NCBI GenBank assembly: GCA_018398805.1
Contig: JAGFBZ010001970.1
Span: 1,537,501-1,601,500, forward strand
DNA length: 64,000 nucleotides
Reading direction: 5' to 3'
DNA from: Hirundichthys speculiger
Lineage: Eukaryota; Chordata; Actinopteri; Beloniformes; Exocoetidae
Part shown: positions 1 to 11,052 of the stretch, one piece after another
Layout: every line of letters starts with the position of its first letter
How positions within the stretch are numbered: position 1 is the first letter of the stretch
Notes under the pieces: model-generated
The model's input: only the letters and a program-made list of their open reading frames with translations
Told to the model about the DNA's origin: nothing
Database searches by the model: none
Position numbers and translations under genes: made by a program

Positions 1-939
1 CTACATCCCTGACATTTCAACCCTGCTGCTTCCTTCATGCTAATACATCTGTCCTGAAGTTTGCTGAACAAGGTGGGTTCCTTGATTCTACTGCCTTAAA
101 ATTATGGGATGAAAGGGAATTTGATGAATGATTAATGGCAGCTTCGCAAACACTCTCCTCCCCTGCATCGACTGACAAGTTTTTAGCTGAGAAAAATGAA
201 GTGGTTTTAATGAGGAAACACGAGTATTATTGGATAAACTGGCCAACACCGCTGATTATGACTGTGATATAATATATATAAGCAATTCAGCTTGGTTTAA
301 AAATAATAAAAACATTAGTTCTCTTTCAGATTGTATGGTTTATTTGACCTGGTGTAAGAGCTGTAAACGTGTTTCCTCAGCAGACACGGCATTCATGCCT
401 GGCTGTGTGGTTAATAATCCATTTCCTGTGGCCTGACAAACACAGAATGCACAGTAATTACTCTTGTACATAGATGTGGTAATGTGTAATAATGATTAGT
501 TTTATATTTTGCATGTTAATGGAAGATCTGTTTGAGCTCTGCCGTCAGCTGGTAATGGCTGTTGGGAAGCATTTAACCCCTCATGACCTTAATTTGCCTT
601 GATATTCCTTCTTGAATACTCAGTTATATTAATCAACAAAAGCAGATAATGAAAAATTTCCTTTGGTTGTGTCTTGAACAAAATGGATGCTTGTACTGTC
701 CTTTCTCAGTTTTCATACAGTAGATGCTAATGCAAATTCCACTTTGTTTCTATTTGATTCAAATGTACTTTTTATTCAAATATTGTTTGCCTTTTCTGTA
801 AGGTGCCCAGAGATAGCATTTGCTGTGAATTGGTGCAGAAATAAAACTTGAACAACAGAAAGGAAAGACGTTTTTTCTTAATCAAAGAGTAAATTACATC
901 AAATCAAAACTACAAGACAAGCGTGATAATCAACTAGAA

Positions 940-1315
940 CAGCCATTCCCAATCTTCAGGATACCATGGCCCAATTTGAAATGTGAAAAATCTCTATGGC
1001 CCATGCAAACCTTTAAACACCAGTTTGATCAACATACAAGACTAAAAGCTACATTCCAATATTTTTGTAAGGGGTCAACAAATAAGGTGACACTTGTCAT
1101 ATTAAGTAGAATAACACTCAATTGGTTTGTTTTATTATTTGTAAATATTCTTTAAATCATGTAATAAATATTTAACAGTAATAAAAAACATATTTAAAAA
1201 AATCGAGGATTTAAAACATTTAATATTTGTTTATTTTTAATGACCTCTCACTGCCCACCTGCAGTACCACGACGGCCCACCAGGGGGCTGCAGGCCCACA
1301 CTTTGGGAATCACTG
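940..1315. mobile_element. hAT-like non-autonomous element (MITE) with 8-bp target duplication
   Basis: The left end reads CAGCCATTCCCAATCTTCAG and the right end, read on the minus strand, CAGTGATTCCCAAAGTGTGG. Both match the hAT/Charlie-type terminus CAGNGNTTCCCAA. The flanks aactagaa (932-939) and agctagag (1316-1323) agree at 6 of 8 positions, and both differences are A/G transitions, as expected for an aged 8-bp target duplication. The inside (376 bp) has no transposase frame, so it would have been moved by a transposase made elsewhere. Termini and duplication are seen directly; the family is inferred from them. Confidence 0.72.
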
Positions 1316-4300
1316 AGCTAGAGAAAACCTGAGATGTTGTAGTTTGTGCTGCATCACTTCACTTCTAACAAAATTCCCTTTTGTTCTCTGTCACAGCATT
1401 GTTGACCCCATCCCACTTGAATCTGATTCTCTTGAATCAGATTCTCTTGAAAACTCTTCAGTGTTATGCAACAGCATAAAAGGTAAAACCAGCCTAATTT
1501 CAAATGAAGGACGCTATCTCCCTTGTCTAAGCACCACAGGTAGCTGCACCTGGAAAATATCCCGCTCTCTCTGATTTGGTTTTGGGCATGAAATGAAAAT
1601 TCATCACGGGTCGAATATTAAAGGTGGTGCTTGTGAAAGAAATAACGTAAGATTGCATTTCTAAGTCACGGGTCGTTTGTCATTATTCCAATCATCAAGG
1701 GACAAAGTTCTATCCCTGAGCCAAGACAGAGTTTGACCTTGTGGAGTTTTAAAAAGTCCATTATGTTTTACCACCAATTATGGTTTGAAATGGCACTGAT
1801 ATCTATGAGAATGACTGCTCTCAGGGTCCATAAAGCCATTCACGGTTTCAACATCAGAGCAGAAGAGTATGTCTTCGTCTCTGGGTTTCACTTCTAATTT
1901 TGGATTCTCTGGACTGGCGACAGACTTATGAATGTTGTCAACTGTAAATTGAGTTGTCCAAAGTGATTATCAAAACATAACACGTGAAATGTCTGTCAGC
2001 AGTTCTTAAACGCAGTTCTTTCAGCGTGGATGCTTGTACTGCTGATGGGCCGCTGCTCCAGAGAGGTCGTCAGTGAGCCGTTTTAGTTAATTGAGGTTAA
2101 TTTGAATCTGTGAATGACTCTGAACAGGTGCTGGAGGTTGATGGTCGTTTTCAAGCTGAGGCACATCATAGCTGGTTCCCCCAGTGTTTTCATTCTTTGT
2201 ACCAGTTTGTTGTGTGTTGATACAAGCAAATCATTCCTGGTGGTGCAGGGACAAAGAATGATTCCTTGGGTATTTTTGGAAAAAATGGCGCTGGTCGGTA
2301 TTTATTATTACAGCAAAGAACACAACATATTTTCATTTTAACAACCGTCAATGAATGTTTACCTCTCTGTTTTCATATAGTATTCATAGTATTTGTATTT
2401 AGACATTTTCCTACTCTTTTATTAATGAGACAGCCTGTTAAGACAACACACAAACCAGCAGCCATTCATTTATAAATGTGATACTACTGGATCATCTGCA
2501 CATATATGTAAAGTATCTCTGAGGATGTTAGTTCCCGTAGCCAGCGAACGCCTCGGCTGCTGCTGGCGCAGCAGAGAGGAGTGAAGGAGGAAATATGGGT
2601 GCTCGCACTCTCGGGGCAGTTCTGGCAACACTCTTCGGGATGAATTAAGTCATGCTCAGTCCATCCCGTTAATACATTCAAAGCTAATTGCTTTTTGGAA
2701 AAACACGCAGACAAAGTCCCTAAGTTGGAAACAGTGGGAAGTTATAAGTTATAAGTGGGAGTCTGCAACTCATCTCCTTACTAAAAAAAAAAAAAGTCAA
2801 AGAAAGGGCCAGGGCTGTGTTTAATAAATATAGTCTTGCTTAAAAAAAAAAATATCAATATAGATTAAAAAATCAGTATAGTACTATGTCCTAATTCTCA
2901 GTCATGTTCTTCATGACTTTGGGCCATGTGAGGTGTTTTGGTGTGATTTAAGGCTAAATTGTCTATATACACTTTTCCATACTGTGCAGGATCTTCAGTG
3001 TGGATATAGATTTTTAAAGCTTGTTAAGCTTACTGCCTGAATGCTCACATCTAACCTCAATCACGTTAGTCTGATTAACATGCCTGTGTGAAAAGACAAA
3101 CCTCTAGCCAGTAAATAATGCAGTTTTTTTTTTTTTGTCTCAGCTTAAAGTGTCCAACATGCCATAGCAACACCACCAATTTCAGACAATATATGGATAA
3201 TTGATGTGGATAATATTGTGAGAGCTTGTCAGCTGCAGGTCTGAAAGACCCGGCGCAGACAGCTGTGGTGTGCAAATATTTTTTCTAAAAGCTGGTATAC
3301 TGTATTGTTTGAGTTTCAAATATGATTGGCTGAAAAAAAAGAAATATTCGAGGGCTTTGCTGTCAATAATTGTGTGAAATATGGAACCCGGGGATATCAG
3401 CAAACAGCAGCTGTTTTCTGTAAATGCTTGTTTTTGGGTTTTCTTCTGTTTTTTTTTTGTTTCATCTTCAGTAATTGAAATGCATGCATGAATGAGTTAC
3501 GATTAGATGACAAGCCGAGCCATTGAATGGTGTTCTGGTTTTTACAACCTTAGGAACTAGGTGTTGCTCTCTCAGTACGATTCGGGTCAATGTCCACGTG
3601 TGCCGTGAATCTCTATCCTACCACAATTTCTGCATCTGGCTGCATCTGAGCAGACAGGATTTTAACGATACATCTTAGAGTTCATCTGTTTTCTTCTAAC
3701 CATAATAAATAATAATGGCCTTGTGCCATCAAAGGCACACATTCTCATGTCATCATATTGCCTCCACATTGAGATTGAACCAGTGTAATTTTGAATGTAA
3801 TGAATGGTTGTAGTGTCCTTACATATTCTTCCATCACGTTAACTCCTTACTTGCATAATTATTTGCTGATCTCCTTCAGAGTATTCTTCACTTCGCTGCA
3901 GTTGTGTTATGAACAGGTTTTCTTTTTTTCTTGAAATGAAAAGGATCTTATTTCCTTTTGTATTTTGCTACAAGCTCACAAGTTAATTCTCTTTTTTTTC
4001 CTAAGAATGTCCACTTCCCATCTTCCCGATTTCCCATTTCACTTGCATTGAAAGCCAGTTTGACATCATCCTGTGTGATGTAAATAAATGCAAAAACTGC
4101 TTATCTGATGAAAAAAGTAATCAAGGAACAGTTAATGTAACAAAACTGCATTAGTGTCCAGAATGTTTTAATTTAACCTTCTGTTTAGTTTAGATTCAAT
4201 ATAGCGTTTTGAAGCACTCCTTATTTATTATTTCATATATTTTAGTTTTTAATTACCTTCTGATTTAATCCCTTTCAAAAAAAAAAAAAACCTTCCAATT

Positions 4301-4470
4301 AGTTATAGAATAAGGACAATTTATTTAAAAAAGAAAGTTTATGTGATTTTGAGGTTCGATTATTAAGGAAAAAAGTAAATTGGTCATGGCTGGTTTATTT
4401 CAGTCACCAGTTATAACAGGCACATCTACGTTTTAAATGTGCTTTTTTATGTTCTGATTCCCAAGTGCTG

Positions 4471-4485
4471 TGTCTTCCTGTCCAG
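4471..4485 (+). other. Splice acceptor of the ASIC exon
   Basis: The tract tgtcttcctgtccag is rich in pyrimidines and ends in AG directly before the split codon. Choosing this AG makes the first base of the exon complete an Arg or similar codon ahead of Tyr-Glu-Ile, which matches the Arg-Tyr-Glu-Ile junction known in ASIC1 proteins. Confidence 0.88.
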
Positions 4486-4681
4486 GTATGAGATCCGGGA
4501 CACACATCTGGTGGAGGAAAATGTCTTGCAGGTCTTGAAAGAGAGGGCGGACTTTGACAGTTATAAGCCCCGACCTTTCAACATGCGTGAATTCTACGAC
4601 CGAACGGGCCACGATATCAAGGACATGCTGCTTTCCTGCTCCTTCAGAGGCATGGAGTGCAGTCCTGAAGACTTCAAAGTG
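4486..4681 (+). CDS. asic1c: Internal coding exon of an acid-sensing ion channel (ASIC1-type, probably asic1c)
   Basis: This exon encodes 65 residues plus the last base of a split codon. The product is part of a proton-gated, sodium-permeable trimeric channel of the degenerin/ENaC superfamily in the plasma membrane of neurons. The peptide starts [12 protein letters not shown], carries the family block [20 protein letters not shown] (residues 27-46), then MLLSC and [11 protein letters not shown]. It lies in the extracellular domain after TM1, in the finger/thumb-side helices. Cys51 and Cys58, seven apart, match the conserved disulfide pair numbered about 172-179 in ASIC1. The frame is open throughout and no residue looks damaged. 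The acceptor is a pyrimidine-rich tract ending cctgtccag at 4485, and the donor gtgagt starts at 4682. The upstream junction is phase 2 and the downstream one phase 0. ASIC2 and ASIC4 match less well at the FNMREFYDR block. The family call is very secure. The paralogue (asic1c rather than another fish asic1) rests on memory of the [11 protein letters not shown] start and is perhaps 60-65% sure. Confidence 0.93.
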
Positions 4682-4687
4682 GTGAGT
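4682..4687 (+). other. Splice donor of the ASIC exon
   Basis: Consensus gtgagt follows the codon GTG (Val65), leaving a phase-0 junction. Read-through would add only a few residues (VSHRCQ) before a stop, which supports splicing here. Confidence 0.9.
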
Positions 4688-7245
4688 CACAGATGTCAAT
4701 AGTTGCATTTGCTTTGCCAACCAGACGAGGCTTTGCCAAGACAAGGGTCATCTGAGCATGTTTGCAGTAATAAAGTTGGTGTCATGACCTCCACCGAGCA
4801 ATTGTCACTGAGGTTTGCGTTCAAGGGATGATACAACAAGATTTACGTGATAGAGAGTTGATTTTTATCCATCGTTTATTCTGCGGGGCTCCATCAGTTA
4901 TCCCTCAGGACTGCACAGAAAACCGTTGTGTACATAGTGGCTGACACTGAACACAGGCCAAGAAACACACTGTGTGGTGATACACAGCGGTCTGTTGGAG
5001 GGCCCAGCACAGGGGCTCCGTGTGATGGCTTACTGGCTCTTAGAGGGTGCCGCAGTCCTCTTTTAAATTCTTTAAACATGGCTTTTTGCTAAGACCTTGG
5101 CTTAGTTCCATAACACATTATGAGTTTTAAGTTTAAATATCTGTTTCTGTGGGATATTTTCTTGGATACTTGTTTGCTTTTGGTACATGTTTGGTTTAGT
5201 TTGGATAACCTCATGAAGGTCGTCTGTTTTTGGGCTCTTGCTGGGCAGGTCATACATATCCTATTAAAACTGGTTGAAAGATGACTGCTTACTGGTGTAA
5301 GAAAAAAAGAAAAACCCTGTGTAATGTCAAAAACTCATTTGGAACATCTCACTACTATTTAGTTTAGTGTAAAAATAGGATCATAGAACCTTTCAGAAGC
5401 AAAGTTGAAGATTGTTTCGGTGCTCTGAAAGACTGTGTGAGCAAATATTTCACAAATAAGGAACTAATGTTAAAAAGTGAATGTAAGAACTTGCTAATCA
5501 AGTACATTTAATGTAATGTTCCAACTTTTTTGAAGATTGTTTTTTTTAGTTTTTTTCTGAGAAACTGAAGTAGTTGTAAATCATAAAAAATCGTAAGTGT
5601 TGAAAATTTCTGCAGGGCACGAGCTCCAACAATGATGTGAAATTATTCATTTTTGCTGAAGAAGAACAGCAGAAGGTTGTGGAAGCACGTAAGACAATAC
5701 TAGAAACCACAAATAAAGATGTGAAATAAGACAAGAAAAAACACACAGAATAAGGCAATTAAGATAAATGGCATATCAGCGCAATGTTACGGCTTTTGAT
5801 TGCATCAGTGATTTTTTTTTTTTTTGATTGCATCGGGGCAATCAGTGGCAGCCTGTCATCTACAAAAAATAATCACTCAGGTGGGTTGTTATGATGATCA
5901 TGTCAAAACAAGACCCCTATCTCTTGAGACCTCCATGAAAATTGGCATTTGATACAGTAATTAGATCAGTAAATCCAGCCCTCAGTCCCATTCTCACTCC
6001 CTGTGTCCTTCATTGGCTCTCTAAGGTAGAATATCTCATCACCTGCGCTCCTCCCTATCCGTATCATTTAAAACCACATAGCAAAGCTCTACCCACACGG
6101 CCAGGGACTCCTGATGTGCTGATATGTCCACATTTACAACTGGTAGTTGGATTTGTGGCATATGGTGCATCACAATGCTCTACTGTATTAGTGCAGTAGA
6201 CCTGGATGCAACAGCTCTGCAGAGAACACTAATGGTGTGGAGAGAATCTTCAGTGTGATAGAGAAAGAAAAAAAAATCATTATTATACTTCCATGAGCAT
6301 CTGCTTCCAAGCTTTAGGGCATAGAAGCAGCAAAACTGTGATTAATACTGTCTGAAGCTCCTGTCTATTTACCCTCAGCTTGAGCAGAAAGCCTCTGTAA
6401 CCACAAACCACTACATATGGCATCAGCCTGCTCTGTCTCATCCCATTATTCTGTCAGTGCTCAGATAAAGATGGAAACAAATACAGACTGCAGCAATATT
6501 AGCGCAGAGTAAATGTTGTCTTAACTTTAAGTTGTCAAAACCTGAAAACATGGCAAAAGGTCCCTTCACAACTCTTCAAAGCTTGAATCAGGGCTATTTT
6601 TATGTCCTTTTAGAGTTCATGTTCACTCTTTTAGTCCATCATAATTCCTTTAGGACTACATTGTCCCCATAGCCAGTGTTGTCATTAGTTGTCATTGTCC
6701 AAATATACCAGTAGGGATACAGTATCATAACTGTTTAGTCATTATCACTTAATATAGTACAAATTAGTAACTCACTGTCTTACATTCTCAATTCTAATAT
6801 TTTTGCTTGCCACATTATTCTCCTTAAAGAGACAAAGAATAAGTAGAAATACCTACGAGACTATGTGTATCACATAAAACTTGATTATAAACAGTTGGAT
6901 TTTATACTCTATGGTTTATTCTTCTTGGCTGTAATGATGTTTTTTTTTTTTCTGATGCAAAGTTGGGCATTTTTATCATGGGAGTGAATGACTATTTGTT
7001 CTGTCATTTTTGTGTCTGCTGGGTTGATTTCAACTCAGATGTGGATGTTAGGTGCTTGGAAACTACATTTATTACATTACTTGTGGCCATGAATTCGTAA
7101 AAGTGATGATGTAATGATCTGACATTCAGAAATGTGATCTCCTCATCCTCTTACTAAGACTTTACAAAGGTCATCCATTATTGGTAACAGCGGTGATCAC
7201 TGTGTTTGAAAGTCCATAGAATAAATGGATCATTTTGATCCTAAA
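4688..7245. other. Intronic DNA without a recognised gene
   Basis: AT-rich sequence. A pure T run at about 5813-5826 is bracketed by two copies of ttgattgcatc (about 5796 and 5824), perhaps a poly-T slippage product or a remnant of a small retro-insertion. At 5990-6120 the frame reads a weak VLHWLSKVEYLI-like string that faintly recalls a LINE reverse-transcriptase tail, too weak to call. Nothing else recognised. Confidence 0.4.
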
Positions 7246-7496
7246 ATCTAGCATCCTAACATCCTAGCACCCTAGCATCCTAGCATCCTAACATCCTAGC
7301 ATCCTAACATCACCCTAGCATCCTAACATCCTAACATCCTAGCATCCTAGCATCCTAACATCCTAGCATCCTAGCATCCTAACATCCTAACATCCTAGCA
7401 TCCTAGCACCTAGCATCCTAGCATCCTAACATCCTAGCATCCTAGCATCCTAACATCCTCACGTCCTAACATCCTAGCATCTTAACATCCTAACAT
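7246..7496. repeat. 8-bp minisatellite, unit CATCCTAR
   Basis: About 30 head-to-tail copies of an 8-bp unit, CATCCTAA or CATCCTAG, with few other changes (CACCCTAG, a 7-bp CACCTAG, an 11-bp CATCACCCTAG, CATCTTAA, CGTCCTAA, CATCCTCA). The A/G choice at the last position varies along the array. It is a slippage or unequal-exchange product with no coding role visible, and is likely length-polymorphic. Confidence 0.93.
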
Positions 7497-7900
7497 AATA
7501 AGCGTATTTCCCTCTGACGTGTTTGCACTTCACAGCAGCTTTCTTGTGGCTCAAACTTGACCCATTAATCCAGAGAACTGTCATCCTAAAAGAAACCCTT
7601 TATGGTTAGCTGTCCAGATATACAGAGACATAGTCGCGGAGAGATTCTTGGTATTAATGCACAATTTCCATTTGATATCAATGATCCTCTCATCCTTCTT
7701 ATCAACAGAAAAACAAAGTAATGGACATGAACGTCAGCGTTTCCGTTTCCATCTCTCAAGCACAACTTCCTACAGAAATCAATTAAAGTATCACTTGTAG
7801 CAATTTGTATCATTTTGTAGCAGTGACAATATCATGGTCATGTGATGTACAGGAAACCTGTCCAGAGTGTACTCTGTGTTTCTGCATTTCATTGCAGTCA

Positions 7901-7996
7901 CCCTAACCCTAACCCTATTAATTAGAGAGTTTTGAATTTTGAATTTCCCCCTTGGGGAATGAATAAAGTACATCTCATCTAATCTAATCTAATCTA
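7901..7996 (+). mobile_element. LINE/SINE-type 3' tail with (AATCT)n and a short telomere-like run
   Basis: A short run of three CCCTAA-type units (7901-7917) is followed by tttgaatttcccccttgggg, aatgaataaagta and then a pentanucleotide tract of AATCT units (about 7976-7996). A fish non-LTR tail of the form AATTTCCCCNTTGGGGA..AATAAAG plus a 4-5 bp microsatellite is common. Only the 3' end is present, which is usual for 5'-truncated insertions. The exact family is not resolved. Confidence 0.5.
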
Positions 7997-7999
7997 AAG

Positions 8000-10816
8000 C
8001 ACGACTAGTGACATACTAGCTGGTACTGGAGACAAATATCTTACCGTCTCTAGACCACAGTTGCAGGAGATGAAACCATGACAATGCAAAGAAAATGCTA
8101 GGACTGTAATTTGAATATTTAAATTCAAATTACCTTGTGTCTGAGTTACACATATGCTGCTATATTGTAACGTTTCAGAATCAGGTAAGAATCAGTTTAA
8201 GAGGACAGTTGTTGCATATATACTACAGTGCCTATTGCTTCCCTGCAGAATCTGATTTCAATACGAAGGGAAAACCTAAACAGTCAAATAACTTTGAAAA
8301 GTTCACAGTTGATGCTTAAGGTGGTGGCAAGGAGTGAAAGAGTAAGATAGACAGTACATGCAAGAATGAAAAAATAAGAACAAGAATCGGTGAGATAAAC
8401 GGCGGGCCGCGTTCCAACAAAGACTTTGGTATGAAGCTGAACAAAATGGTCAAGGGCCGCAGGAAGACACAAAATAGCTGCTGCCAGATTATTAGCATCA
8501 AAAGAAGTCCTGCCGGTAGAGAGCCAGCTTTGTGCTCGTTTAACCTCACAGAGACTCCAGAGCTCCACTGTTTCTTCCTTTCCAAATGCCAATTTGTTAC
8601 TTCAAACACAATAGAGTATGGCAGCACCACAGGTTGCTTAACTTCTTTATACTTTCCCTGAAATGCCAGCTCCTGTACAAATTCATGAGGAAAGCAAAAA
8701 AAAAAACCCTTTTGAACCATCAAGGTTGCAGCAATATTTAGGTCCTTTGGCTGTACAGGTTTTGATCATCAGACTGATGATTAAGATGCATTTCTTCATG
8801 GTTAATGTGCAGTCTTCCTTCACACTGCAGTTCAATTCTAAAAGTAAAAACTGCGTTCTTTTTTCTTAATTAACAGCATCCTTTGACCTGATATATTTGC
8901 AAAGACGTGGAGCTGCCAGTTAACTGAAAGGCAGCAACCTTGCGAGACGTTAGCTCTGATTATTTCCTTGTAATTTGGACTTGGCATCTCACCCACCGGT
9001 AAACTTAAAACATACTGAAACTATCACAATACTTGACAATGTTTGACATGAACCTCTTTATTTTCTGCAAATCCATCAGAAAAAAATCCTTTAATATTCA
9101 GCTCAATGCCATGTAACATTTTCTAATTGTTTTAGATTTCAGATACTTTGATAAAAGGAAAGCATCTATCCAGTCATTTTCTTCATCATGTTCATGGTCA
9201 GCAGAGGGCTGGAGCCTTTCATGGTCCTCTAAAGATAACCAGCAAGTGTGAAATATTTATTTAACAATATGTTTTAGCATATATCTATCATTTTCCTTCT
9301 GTTGTTCCAACTTGTTTCCTCTTTTTATGTAAATCAGACTCTTGAGTAATTTGCCATTATCTTTCTTTTGAGCTGTCTGGCTCCATTTCAGCTTATATTG
9401 ACCCTCAGAGTCCATTCTTTGTGGTACAGCAAAGTGTCACTAATAGTACGTGATCAATAGAGAAAGCCTTTTAGAGACATCTGCCAGTAGATCACATTTC
9501 ACTAACAGCAGTCCAGATGATATGTACAGAATGTTTTTGTTTTTTTCTCAAATATAAATTGAGCTTCACGTTTGCACCTTATGAGAATTATTTTAACTTT
9601 CAGCCTATTTGAAGAATTTCATTTGACATGTAAGGAGGACGTTGTGTTTCTTATTTGGACTGAAATTCCATCTTTTGTGTAACCTGGGGTCGTCTTTCAT
9701 TGCTGAATCATGTTGGAAAGATGCTCCCCAACAGTCATGTGAAGGCTTGGAGCTGTGGCCAACTGGGCATCGGATTTCTTAGCCTAATTTCTGACGTACT
9801 ACTTTAATCATATTTGCTTTTAAATGTGATTAGTTTAGTCTGGGAATGTTTTGAAGTAACTGTCATGTGTAATACCAAAGACATAAAAAGCTTTAATCTC
9901 CCATTCCTCACCAACTGTTTTTGACACACTTTACTTCTGTTCCACCCTTTTTTTATTCATTGCTATTCCGGTCTCATCCATCAGCTCAAAGCCGATGATT
10001 CTGCTCTTCTTTTGTGCCCAGCCAATTCCCACCATATTCCCTCTTGAGGCCTAATCAATCAATTTGCTATTACTGTAGAACTCAAAGACATGGATCAATT
10101 AGGTTGTTGCTGAGTAATGGATGAATTCTTAATAATAATAATGAAAAAGAAAAAAAAACTCCAAAAACCCACCTCTTCCACTTCTCTTGCAGTGTGACAA
10201 GGTTACCAAGGCTCACCGTGACACAGTTATGTCTTTGATAATGTCTCATTGTGAAGTGCAAAGGAGTTTGTGTGTCAAATAATATTTTTTTGATGTTGAT
10301 TCACACATTTTAGTTGGGAATCATCAGAAAAGGTGGGTAAAAAAAAAAAAAGCTAGTTCCTCATGTGTCAGCTTGTTCCTACAACCCAGTTATATTTCTC
10401 AATTTTACAACTACACTTTTAACTACTCATAACTACAGATGCAATATGGAAAATGAGAATAATAATAATCATTAAAGAAAGACTGATTCTTAAATTGACT
10501 CTGACTTCTATTTATTTGCAGACTGTATAAACTTAAGATCTATTGTTGTGAGGAAGCTTCTACTCCCTCACTACTTCTTGAACCTCCCATGTGCTGTAGG
10601 AGTAGGTGGGTTCTTTAATTATATTGCTCAAAGTAAGAGTGATGAAATTGCAGGTAACTAGGGTAATTGCTGCAAGATATTTGAATATTTGGTGTATTTT
10701 AAAAGTGTGGTATTTTTGATATTAGATTGGAAAATGAAATGAAGCTTTGTTGATGTACGTGAACAAGAAAACAGGTTATTTGTGACTAATCTTGTCAACC
10801 TTGTTTTCTGCAGAGC
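8000..10816. other. Intronic DNA without a recognised gene
   Basis: 8390-8660 is GC-richer and of high complexity, with overlapping open frames on both strands (the longest, minus strand 8316-8723, is 135 codons) but no recognisable domain. Around 9165-9235 a string with ggctggagcc weakly resembles the dispersed fish repeat called more clearly at 16415 and 32465. There is an (AAT)n-like run near 10128-10142. Nothing else recognised. Confidence 0.4.
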
Positions 10817-11052
10817 TGTTCTTATTGGTCACTTTAAAATGGCAAGGTGGGCACTAGCGTTGTATATAAGGGAGCTCTGACAGAGGAGGGGTGGCTCGCT
10901 CTTTTTTTTTTTTTTTTTTTTTTTGAGATTTCTTTGTTTACCATGCAGAAGAGTTGTTTGTAGTTAACAATAAAACTCTATTCAAATGTTATTTTTTTGG
11001 AAGAACTCCCTGCCTCCATGATATTGTGTCTCCTGCATCTCACGATGCAACA
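10817..11052 (+). mobile_element. LTR-like fragment (solo LTR candidate)
   Basis: The segment begins TGTTCTTATTGG, has a TATA-like tgtatataag at 10861-10870, a long T run (10902-10924), and a polyadenylation signal aataaa at about 10969, and ends near GCAACA, giving TGTT..AACA ends. This order of inverted CCAAT, TATA, poly(A) signal and CA end resembles an LTR. No matching 5-bp target duplication was found, so boundaries and identity are tentative. It could instead be an old promoter or plain intronic DNA. Confidence 0.3.

Larger units (their letters stand above)
1..4485 (+). other. Upstream intron of the ASIC gene (partial)
   Basis: No other ASIC exon is visible before the acceptor, so this is the 3' part of the preceding intron, at least 4.5 kb long. 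It is AT-rich and has short A/T runs (for example 3122-3136 and 4276-4290). Besides the hAT-like MITE at 940-1315 it holds a small imperfect 15-bp tandem duplication near 1430-1455 (gaatctgattctctt / gaatcagattctctt) and a 7-bp repeat at about 2741-2756. A GC-richer stretch at about 2515-2720 has no open frame I recognise and could be conserved non-coding DNA; that last point is a guess from composition only. Confidence 0.7.

Noticed and set aside
4439..4485. In-frame ATG upstream of the ASIC exon giving a hydrophobic leader
   Set aside because: It lies in the intron before a clear acceptor; ASIC proteins have TM1 upstream, not a signal peptide here.
5942..6199. Possible LINE tail reading VLHWLSKVEYLI
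   Set aside because: Similarity to the LHWLPV-type motif is too short and the following residues do not fit.
7901..7917. Telomere-like CCCTAA units (also 47271-47284)
   Set aside because: Only two to three units each, far too few for a telomere or convincing fusion scar.
8316..8723. 135-codon minus frame overlapping another frame
   Set aside because: Hydrophobic but with no family features, and frames open on both strands at once.
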